Below the pieces are notes generated by a model. That model was not told where the DNA came from. It was given only the letters and a program-made list of their open reading frames with translations, and did no database searches. DNA of 5,702 bases, taken from Desulfobulbaceae bacterium UBA5123. GTDB lineage: Bacteria; Desulfobacterota; Desulfobulbia; Desulfobulbales; UBA5123. The stretch's first letter is position 1, and each line of letters begins with the position of its first letter. Where the stretch lies: assembly GCA_002415465.1 (NCBI GenBank), contig DHYT01000192.1, positions 14,480 to 20,181 of the forward strand, given 5' to 3'. Shown one piece after another: positions 1 through 5,218 of the stretch. Made by a program: the position numbers and the translations under genes.

Positions 1-338
1 GGACCTGCGATCGCTGCGCGGAAACCGGCGTCGAGGTAATTGAAACGGTGCGGAACCTGGCTGCGGAGTGCAGGGGGAAAGGGGTTGAGATTGTTTTCAG
101 GGAGACCTTGCTCGCGGCAGATGCAATCGATCAGTCCAACCTGATCCTGATCGACGGGGTGCCGGTGGAGGATATTCTGCCCGACGCCCGGGCCTCGGAA
201 AGCTGTTGCTGCTCCTGCGGCGATCTCACCGGCAAGGATGAATCGTGCCGGACGATCATCCGCTTTGGCGTGGAGCATGAGGCGATTCCGGCGGAGATGA
301 TTCGTGAGGCGATCTGCCGGGTTGCGGGTTGCTGCTGA
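1..338 (+). CDS. DUF2703 family cysteine-rich protein, 3' end (5' truncated by window)
   Basis: The reading frame is open from the first base (first whole codon at 3) to the TGA at 336-338, so this is the C-terminal ~111 residues of a gene that begins upstream. A GTG at 48 is internal, because the conserved TCDRCAETG segment precedes it in frame. Visible features are a CxxC pair at the left edge (Cys codons 6-8 and 15-17), an NLILIDG segment resembling a substrate or edge strand, and a cysteine cluster CCCSC at codons 204-218. A further Cys lies in ESCRT (246-248), and the protein ends in Cys-Cys. From memory this pattern (TCDRC...SN.I.I.G.p.ed.L...C..C...CRT) is the DUF2703 family, which has no established function. 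The many thiols suggest metal or metalloid binding or redox chemistry (inference). It lies 93 bases upstream of selD on the same strand; co-transcription is possible but not shown. Confidence 0.75.
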   Translation, partial: TCDRCAETGVEVIETVRNLAAECRGKGVEIVFRETLLAADAIDQSNLILIDGVPVEDILPDARASESCCCSCGDLTGKDESCRTIIRFGVEHEAIPAEMIREAICRVAGCC

Positions 339-431
339 GTTAGGCTGGCGAAGTTTTTTTGAATGCGGTATGGTTCTTTCCTGTCGGTAACGCGGTGATT
401 GCGCGCGAAAAATTAGAGAGAGGAGCGAGCC
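339..431 (+). other. Spacer between the DUF2703 gene and selD
   Basis: This 93-base non-coding stretch contains a run of seven T at 354-360. No convincing GC stem precedes the run, so I do not call a terminator. Weak -10-like (TATGGT, 369-374) and -35-like (TTGAAT, 359-364) hexamers are present but are not properly spaced from each other. A selD promoter could be here, but I cannot place it. Confidence 0.4.
421..425 (+). promoter_or_regulatory. Shine-Dalgarno site that fixes the selD start
   Basis: AGGAG ends 6 bases before the ATG at 432. It supports starting selD at 432, upstream of the in-frame UGA, rather than at the ATG at 621, which lies well inside the conserved domain. Confidence 0.8.
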
Positions 432-1487
432 ATGAAGGCATTTTTCAAGAAAAAGACCCTGACCGGCCTGTCGCGCACCTGCGGCTGAGCGGCCAAAATT
501 GGTCCGACGGATCTGTCGGACGCGCTTGCGGGGCTTGCCCCGCCCAATGATCCCAATCTTCTGGTCGGCATCGAGACCGCCGACGATGCCGCGGTCTATC
601 GTCTTTCCGACGAGATTGCGATGATCAATACCGTCGATTTCATCACCCCGCCGGTGGATGACCCGTACTGGTTCGGGCAGATATCCGCCGCCAACTCGAT
701 CTCCGATGTCTATTCCATGGGCGGCAAGCCCCTCACCGCCCTCAATGTGGTGATGTTCCCGTCCAAGCAGCTGGATATGGGCTTTCTGAAGGATATCCTC
801 CGCGGCGGCCACGACAAGGTGGTGGAGGCCGGGGCCTGCCTGGTGGGCGGCCACACCGTCGATGACGAGGAGCCCAAGTACGGCCTCTGCGTCAACGGCG
901 TCGTGCATCCCGAGCGGATCATCACCAATGCCGGCGCGAAACCCGGTGACGCCCTGATCCTCACCAAGCCGCTCGGCTCCGGGGTTTTGTTCAACGCCGT
1001 CCGTTCCGGCAAGCTTCCCTTTGCCGAGCTTGAGCGGGAGACCCTGCCTTCGCTTGCCGCGCTGAACGGCAAGGCCATGGAAACGGCGCTCGGCTTTGAT
1101 CTGCATGCCTGCACCGATATCACCGGTTTCGGCATCCTCGGCCATCTGCTCGAGGTCTCCCACGGCTGTGACGCCCGGGTGGTGGTTGATTACCGCTCCC
1201 TGCCGTTTTATCCCGGCGCCCTCGACATGTACAAAAAAGGCGAAACCACCGGCAGCAACAAGGCCAACCGGGCGATGGTCGCCAGGCATCATCTGGCCAT
1301 GCAGGCCTCTCTGAGCGCCGCCGAGGAGGAGTTGCTGTACGATCCGCAAACCTCGGGCGGGCTTTTGCTCGCGCTGCCGGGCGACCAGTCCGACGCCCTC
1401 ATTGCCGCCCTGCATGCGGCCGGGGTCGGGGTAGCGGCCAGGATCGGCGAGGTGGTTATCGAGCCGGTCGGGCTTACCGTGGTGTAG
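432..1487 (+). CDS. selD: Selenide, water dikinase (selenophosphate synthetase), selenocysteine-containing
   Basis: SelD makes selenophosphate from selenide and ATP, the Se donor for selenocysteine-tRNA and 2-selenouridine. From ATG 432 the frame encodes 351 residues if the TGA at 486-488 is read as selenocysteine 19; this is the usual family length. The N terminus reads LTGLSRTCGUAAKIGP. It matches the family motif in which Cys or Sec (Cys17 in E. coli) precedes an essential Lys (here Lys22). Other motifs follow: ETADDAAVY (about 48-55, metal-binding Asp), NTVDF (66-70), GQISAANSISDVYSMGG (82-98), GGHTVDD (139-145) and TDITGFGILGH. The C-terminal AIRS domain ends with DPQTSGGLL. A start at 621 would delete the Sec, Lys22 and the first Asp motif, so it must be wrong. 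It is first in a tight block: the permease starts 2 bases after its stop. Confidence 0.95.
486..488 (+). other. In-frame UGA codon read as selenocysteine (Sec19 of SelD)
   Basis: The TGA lies in frame between the ATG at 432 and the rest of selD. It sits exactly at the catalytic Cys/Sec position (C-G-U-A-A-K-I), and strong SelD homology continues on both sides. A sense-codon mutation or sequencing error landing precisely on this residue is much less likely than a genuine Sec codon. Confidence 0.93.
502..521 (+). promoter_or_regulatory. Bacterial SECIS hairpin of selD
   Basis: GTCCGAC (502-508) and GTCGGAC (515-521) pair perfectly over 7 bp around the 6-base loop GGATCT (509-514). The loop begins with GG. 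The first loop base is 21 bases after the UGA, leaving a 20-base gap. As I recall the bacterial SECIS model, it needs a short apical loop with G in the first two positions about 16-37 bases from the UGA, and this hairpin fits. It would recruit SelB with Sec-tRNA. It lies within the coding sequence, as bacterial SECIS elements do. Confidence 0.85.
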
Positions 1488-1489
1488 GG

Positions 1490-2272
1490 GTGGATCTGTA
1501 TCTGCTGGTGGCCGGGCTTGCGCTGGTTGCCGGCTTCCTCTCCGGGCTGCTGGGGATCGGCGGCGGCATCGTCATGGCGCCGCTGCTGCTCTACGTGCCG
1601 CCCCTGTTCGGGTTGCCCCCCTTGTCCATGCATGTGGTGGCCGGGTTGACCATTGTCCAGGGGCTTGCCGCCTGTCTGTCCGGGGTGGTGGTGCATCACC
1701 GGTTCAACTGTGTTTCAAGGGGGCTTACCTGTTGGATGGGGCTGACCATCTTTGTCGCCGCCCTGTTCGGCGGCGCCTATGCCGGGCAGGTGGCCAACGA
1801 GGTGTTGCTGCTGCTGATCTTCGGCTTGATGGCCTTTGTTGCAGCGATTCTTGTCTTCGTTCCAGCCGTTGCCGACAAGGGCAATGTCGAATTGGAAGGG
1901 TTTTCCTTCAGTCGGGCGCGGGCGGTGTTGGCTGCCGGATCGGTTGGCGTCTTGGGCGGCATGGTCGGGCAGGGCGGGTCGTTTATTCTGATCCCGCTGA
2001 TGACTACCTTTGTCAGGGTACCGACCCGGATCGCCATCGGCAGCAACATGGCGATTGTTTTTCTTTCAACCCTGGCCGCCTTTTTGGGCAAGGCCTTCAC
2101 CGGCCAGATCGTCTGGCCGCCGGCCCTTGTCATCGCCGTGGCCGTGGTGCCGGCCGTGCAGTTGGGCGGCATGCTCAGTCATCGTCTGCCGGTCGCCAGG
2201 TTGCGGATGTTGCTGGGGACATGTATCGGGCTTGCCGCCGTCCGGATCGGATTCAGCGTCTTTGGTTATTAA
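1490..2272 (+). CDS. TauE/SafE-family membrane permease (sulfite / organosulfonate / anion exporter type)
   Basis: This 260-residue, very hydrophobic protein has about 7-8 likely membrane segments. It shows the internal duplication typical of TauE/SafE (old DUF81). Repeat 1 has GFLSGLLGIGGGIVMAP (15-31) and repeat 2 has GVLGGMVGQGGSFILIP (153-169). HHRF at 69-72 and the loop around 127-143 fit a cytoplasmic connection between halves. Family members move sulfite, sulfoacetate, taurine-related or other small anions across the inner membrane; the substrate cannot be read from sequence. The start is GTG at 1490, 2 bases after the selD stop. There is no strong Shine-Dalgarno, so translation is probably coupled to selD. 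Its place between selD and arsC suggests a Se, S or As oxyanion or thio-anion as substrate (inference). Confidence 0.85.
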   Translation: MDLYLLVAGLALVAGFLSGLLGIGGGIVMAPLLLYVPPLFGLPPLSMHVVAGLTIVQGLAACLSGVVVHHRFNCVSRGLTCWMGLTIFVAALFGGAYAGQVANEVLLLLIFGLMAFVAAILVFVPAVADKGNVELEGFSFSRARAVLAAGSVGVLGGMVGQGGSFILIPLMTTFVRVPTRIAIGSNMAIVFLSTLAAFLGKAFTGQIVWPPALVIAVAVVPAVQLGGMLSHRLPVARLRMLLGTCIGLAAVRIGFSVFGY

Positions 2273-2280
2273 CCCTTTCA

Positions 2281-2290
2281 GGGGGGGGAG
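2281..2290 (+). promoter_or_regulatory. G-rich ribosome binding site of the arsenate reductase gene
   Basis: Eight consecutive G followed by AG lie 8 bases before the ATG at 2299, in the 26-base gap after the permease stop. It is the only Shine-Dalgarno-like element for that gene and supports the ATG at 2299. The same frame is open far upstream (back to at least 1732), but that part is only a shadow of the permease gene. Confidence 0.65.
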
Positions 2291-2298
2291 CATCGGTT

Positions 2299-2742
2299 AT
2301 GGATGCCGCCGACAAGCATACCGTTCTTTTTCTTTGTACCGGCAACGCCTGCCGCAGCCAGATGGCCGAGGGGTGGGCGAAACATTTCGGCGGCGAGGCG
2401 GTGGCCGTCTACTCCGCCGGTCTTGCCCGGCAGGAGGTTGACCCGCGCGCCATCGCGGTGATGGCCGAGGCAGGCGTCAGCATCGCCGGTCAGAATTCCA
2501 AGCTCATCGACGAGCTGCCGCTGGAGCGTTTTGACTTTGTGGTCACCCTCTGCGATCATGCCAACGAGGAGTGCCCCTACTTCGCAGGCGGCGGCCGCCG
2601 CCTGCACCGCGCCTTTGATGATCCGCCCCGGTTGGCTGCCGGGGCCGCGGGCGAAGGGGAGGCGCTGGCCCCCTACCGGCGGGTGCGCGATGAGATCCGC
2701 TCCTTCGTCGAGAGGTTCATGGCCGGGGTGGTCGGCCGGTAG
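2299..2742 (+). CDS. arsC: Thioredoxin-coupled arsenate reductase (low-molecular-weight phosphatase fold)
   Basis: This 147-residue cytoplasmic enzyme is predicted to reduce arsenate to arsenite with electrons from thioredoxin. The P-loop Cys-x5-Arg is C13-TGNAC-R19 in FLCTGNACRSQMAEGW. The relay cysteines are C85 and C92 in LCDHANEECP. The Asp-Pro loop is at D108-P109 (FDDPP). Relative to S. aureus ArsC (Cys10, Cys82, Cys89, Asp105) all are shifted by exactly 3 residues, which argues for an intact arsenate reductase rather than a protein-tyrosine phosphatase, as the latter lacks the Cys82/Cys89 pair. It follows the permease by 26 bases and is probably in the selD operon. No ArsR, ArsB or Acr3 gene lies in the window, so arsenite export would need another locus or, speculatively, the neighbouring permease. 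Confidence 0.9.
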   Translation: MDAADKHTVLFLCTGNACRSQMAEGWAKHFGGEAVAVYSAGLARQEVDPRAIAVMAEAGVSIAGQNSKLIDELPLERFDFVVTLCDHANEECPYFAGGGRRLHRAFDDPPRLAAGAAGEGEALAPYRRVRDEIRSFVERFMAGVVGR

Positions 2743-2757
2743 GTTTGTTGGCTGCCC
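2743..2757. other. 15-base gap between convergent operons
   Basis: The arsC stop (TAG 2740-2742) and the - strand synthase stop (TAA, complement of 2758-2760) are 15 bases apart. No T-run hairpin terminator fits here, so transcripts from the two sides probably overlap. Confidence 0.7.
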
Positions 2758-3861
2758 TTAAGGTGTCGCCGGGGCGATGATTTCGTTTGCCGTCAGCGGC
2801 CGGTTGTTTATTTTTGCCAGGTCGCGGATTGATGCCGTCAGGCTTTTAAGGGCAAGCGGGGAAACGTCTTGCCGGCGGCTGGCGAGCAGCCCTTGCACCG
2901 CGCTTTCTCCCACCTTGGCGCCGAAAAGCAGCCGTCGCTCGCTCCCCACCAGTTGGGGGGCAAACGGTTCGTAGGTGCTGGGCTCGCGCAGCAGCCCCTG
3001 CAGGTGGAGGCCGGTTTCGCAGGTGAAGATCGCCTCGCCGATCACCGGATGATGCGGCGTGACGGTGCGTTTTGCCGCCCGCGCCACGGTTTCGCACAGC
3101 CCCTTCAGCAGGTCGGCCCGGTAGCCTGGGCGGCGATGCCGCAAGGCGAGAAACCCCGCCACCTCTTCAAGCTTGGCCATCCCGGCCCGTTCCCCCAACC
3201 CCAGTACCGAAACATCCCCCCAGTCGGCCCCCGCTTCCAGGGCGGCGATGGTGTTGGCGGTGGCCATGCCGAAATCGTTATGGGCATGGATGCCGATGGC
3301 AAGCGGGGTGACGCCCCGCAGACGGGTAATCATGCCCTGGATGTGGGCCGGGCTGCAGGTGCCGACGGTATCGGCCAGTCGGATGCGGCTTGCTCCCGCC
3401 CTGGTTGCCTCGGCGGCCAGGATCGCCAGGAAGTGCGGGTCGGCGCGGCCGGCGTCTTCGAGACCCACCGAGATGCAGGGCAGGTCTGCATGTCGTGCAT
3501 CTCGGATCGCGGCCCGCAGGCTGTCGATGGCCCATTGCCGGCTGCGGTGCAGGCGGCGCTCCAGGTGCAGATCCGAGGCCGGGATGGAGAGCGCCAAGAC
3601 GTCCGGGCGCACCCGTGCGGCCGCCTTGATGTCGTCCTCCCGGCAGCGGCACCAGAGGGCAAGGCGGGTTGCCGGATTGAGCCGCCGGCAGGCCCGGAAC
3701 AGGCCGGCAAGCCTTTCGGCATCGGCGGCAAGCCCCAGTTCTATCTCCTCGATGCCGGTCGCGATCAGCATCCGGGCAATCCGGATCTTGTCGGCCGGGC
3801 TGAAATGCACCCCGACGCTTTGCGCCCCTTCCCGCATGGTGCTGTCTATCAAGCCCTGCAT
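2758..3861 (-). CDS. NifV-like synthase (homocitrate synthase / Re-citrate synthase family, HMGL-like TIM barrel)
   Basis: This 367-residue protein of the DRE-TIM metallolyase family condenses acetyl-CoA with a 2-oxoacid. Motifs seen are DSTMREGAQ (6-14), LADTVGT (162-168), the metal-binding HAHND (192-196) and GLGERAG (221-227). Near the C terminus are TGLHLQGLL (283-291) and TYEPFAPQLVGSERR (296-310), close to the NifV C-terminal part. The metal-ligand position is Glu11 (R-E-G) rather than the Asp of isopropylmalate synthases; fungal homocitrate synthases also use Glu. There is no LeuA-type regulatory domain. The product could be homocitrate (nitrogenase cofactor) or citrate (Re-citrate synthases of anaerobes belong to this family); no nif genes are visible. 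The ATG at 3861 has an excellent Shine-Dalgarno, and the frame upstream of it is a shadow of the previous gene. It is last of a three-gene - strand operon. Confidence 0.85.
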   Translation of the reverse strand: MQGLIDSTMREGAQSVGVHFSPADKIRIARMLIATGIEEIELGLAADAERLAGLFRACRRLNPATRLALWCRCREDDIKAAARVRPDVLALSIPASDLHLERRLHRSRQWAIDSLRAAIRDARHADLPCISVGLEDAGRADPHFLAILAAEATRAGASRIRLADTVGTCSPAHIQGMITRLRGVTPLAIGIHAHNDFGMATANTIAALEAGADWGDVSVLGLGERAGMAKLEEVAGFLALRHRRPGYRADLLKGLCETVARAAKRTVTPHHPVIGEAIFTCETGLHLQGLLREPSTYEPFAPQLVGSERRLLFGAKVGESAVQGLLASRRQDVSPLALKSLTASIRDLAKINNRPLTANEIIAPATP

Positions 3862-3863
3862 TG

Positions 3864-3873
3864 CCTCCTCCTT
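3864..3873 (-). promoter_or_regulatory. Strong Shine-Dalgarno of the NifV-like gene, overlapping the upstream stop codon
   Basis: On the - strand AAGGAGGAGG ends 2 bases before the ATG at 3861, with its AAGGAGG core 5 bases away. Its first two A are the last bases of the TAA stop of the preceding gene. This fixes the start and shows that the two genes are translated from one message. Confidence 0.85.
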
Positions 3874-5179
3874 ACATTTCCTCGATGTCGCGCCGCATCC
3901 GCCGCAGCACCTCCCGCCGCTTGTCGGGCAGGTCCAGATGGTAGATGCTGGGCGGGAAGAGCAGCTCGGCCACCCCGCTGTCGAAGATCCGTTTCGCCTC
4001 GTACTCGTCGTGGGCGACATCCCGCCGGTAGCGGTAGTCGAGATAGCTTCTGTTGGTATGGAGGATGAACTCGACCCGCATCCCGCCCATCCGGGCGAAG
4101 AATTTGCACATCGGCGTCTGGGTGGAGCTGCCGATGTTGTTGCTGCGGTGGCCGAACCCGTCCAGGTTGTCGCTGATCTCCTCCAGGGAGAGCAGGGTGC
4201 CGGCGCGGGCGGCGCTCTTGCTCAGGTGCTGGTGAAAGAGTTTGACCTCCTGCATGGAGTCCACTACCCCCATCAATCCCAGTTCGTCATCCACGGCCAC
4301 GGCCGGGTTTTCCTCCCCCTTGCGGAGCAGCTTGAGTACCTTGGCGGCGGCGGTTTTCTTGCGGATGGTGACGTAGATCGGAATCTCATGGCCATTGGGG
4401 CGAAAGCGCCGCCGTTTGACCAGGGTCAGCTTTTTCCCCGGCTCCCATTGAAACTGCCGGGCTTCCTGGCGACCGATGACCCGCACCGCTTGGCAGGAGA
4501 AATCCGCCGGGGCGTGTTCGGAAAGCAGGAAGGCGGTTTCCAGCTCGCCGATCTTGATGTCCGGGCTCCAGACATGCTCGTTCATGAAGGCGAGGAAGCT
4601 GGAAAACTTGCTCTCCATGTCGGTTTCCCGTTCGCGCTGGTCGATGGCGGCGGCGAGCTGCATCAGGATGAGCTTCCGCTGCGCCTCGAAGCGCGCCTTG
4701 CGGTGATAGCGGTCGTCGAAGATGATCAACAGCAGCTCCAGCGGGCAGCGACTGGCGTCGATCTCGTTTGTCATCTCGATATGGGAGGCGTAGTTGGCCA
4801 GCACCTTGCCCTGCAGGGAGCGGACGACATCGTCGGCGGTGCTTGAGAATCGGTTGATGCGGGCGACGGTTTCGCGCTCGTTGCCGGTGATGCCGAACAT
4901 GTTGGCCAGCAACCGGTAGGCGCGGCGGGTCGTCTGTTCCCGTTTGTCCCGATCGGCGAGGAGCGGGGGGATCCCGGCCAGCGAGCGGATGTCGAGCAGT
5001 TCAAGGATCTGGTTGCGTACGACCCGGAAGGTGGTCGCGCCGTTGGATGCGCCGAGGGCGCGGCACCACTCTCTGGCGGCGGCCGAAAAGGGGGCGGTGG
5101 GAGGGGGGCTGTCGCCGGTGGCAAAGGGGCCGCTCTGGCGGAGCAGGTTGTATGGGGTGTCCGTGCGGTTGGAATGCAT
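3872..5179 (-). CDS. Uncharacterised 435-residue protein with a possible divergent RelA/SpoT-like synthetase domain
   Basis: I do not recognise a named family over the full length. It looks soluble: no signal peptide or membrane segment is seen. Residues 1-35 are low-complexity and Pro-rich. Residues 50-205 are rich in Leu, Arg and Glu and look helical. Residues 265-400 hold an ordered series resembling (p)ppGpp synthetases: R273-x-K275 with K283 in IRKKTAAAKVLKLLRKG, D298-x-x-G301-L in VDDELGLMG, GHRS (343-346, family GYRS), VEFILHT (369-375, family VEIQIRT) and HDEYEAK (390-396). The spacings are close to those of small alarmone synthetases as I recall them. His replaces the guanine-stacking Tyr, and Met303 replaces the usual Arg after D-x-x-G. 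So it may be catalytically altered or merely a chance likeness. The ATG at 5179 has GGAGGG 5 bases upstream; a TTG at 5212 is in frame but lacks support. It is the middle gene of the operon. Confidence 0.8.
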   Translation of the reverse strand: MHSNRTDTPYNLLRQSGPFATGDSPPPTAPFSAAAREWCRALGASNGATTFRVVRNQILELLDIRSLAGIPPLLADRDKREQTTRRAYRLLANMFGITGNERETVARINRFSSTADDVVRSLQGKVLANYASHIEMTNEIDASRCPLELLLIIFDDRYHRKARFEAQRKLILMQLAAAIDQRERETDMESKFSSFLAFMNEHVWSPDIKIGELETAFLLSEHAPADFSCQAVRVIGRQEARQFQWEPGKKLTLVKRRRFRPNGHEIPIYVTIRKKTAAAKVLKLLRKGEENPAVAVDDELGLMGVVDSMQEVKLFHQHLSKSAARAGTLLSLEEISDNLDGFGHRSNNIGSSTQTPMCKFFARMGGMRVEFILHTNRSYLDYRYRRDVAHDEYEAKRIFDSGVAELLFPPSIYHLDLPDKRREVLRRMRRDIEEM

Positions 5180-5184
5180 TGTCG

Positions 5185-5190
5185 CCCTCC
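5185..5190 (-). promoter_or_regulatory. Shine-Dalgarno deciding the start of the 435-residue protein
   Basis: GGAGGG on the - strand lies 5 bases before the ATG at 5179. It favours that start over the in-frame TTG at 5212, which would add 11 Pro/Arg-rich residues. Confidence 0.75.
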
Positions 5191-5218
5191 GGCGGGGAGA
5201 GTCCGGCGTCAAGGGGAC

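Noticed and set aside
336..338. TGA after Cys-Cys at the end of the DUF2703 gene as a possible selenocysteine codon
   Set aside because: Reading through adds only about seven residues before another TGA at 360-362, and no clear SECIS hairpin follows. A normal stop is more likely.
339..362. Rho-independent terminator at the T7 run (354-360)
   Set aside because: I could not find a stable GC stem directly before the T run on either pairing I tried.
346..374. Sigma-54 or sigma-70 promoter for selD around TGGCGA and TATGGT
   Set aside because: The -12 GC needed for sigma-54 is absent, and the sigma-70 hexamers match at only about half of the positions.
1732..2298. N-terminal extension of the arsenate reductase frame back to 1732
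   Set aside because: This frame overlaps the TauE/SafE gene and encodes Arg/Gly-rich sequence without domain character. The ATG at 2299 matches the family N terminus.
2721..2737. GGCCG/CGGCC hairpin at the end of arsC as a terminator
   Set aside because: The 5-bp stem lies inside the coding sequence and is not followed by a T run. Such short repeats are expected by chance in GC-rich DNA.
2869..4846. Long + strand open frames opposite the - strand operon (2869-4068 and 3173-4846)
   Set aside because: They are antisense to genes with clear family motifs or strong start signals, their products are Ala/Arg/Pro/Gly-rich with no recognisable domain, and they lack good ribosome binding sites. They are typical GC-rich shadow frames.
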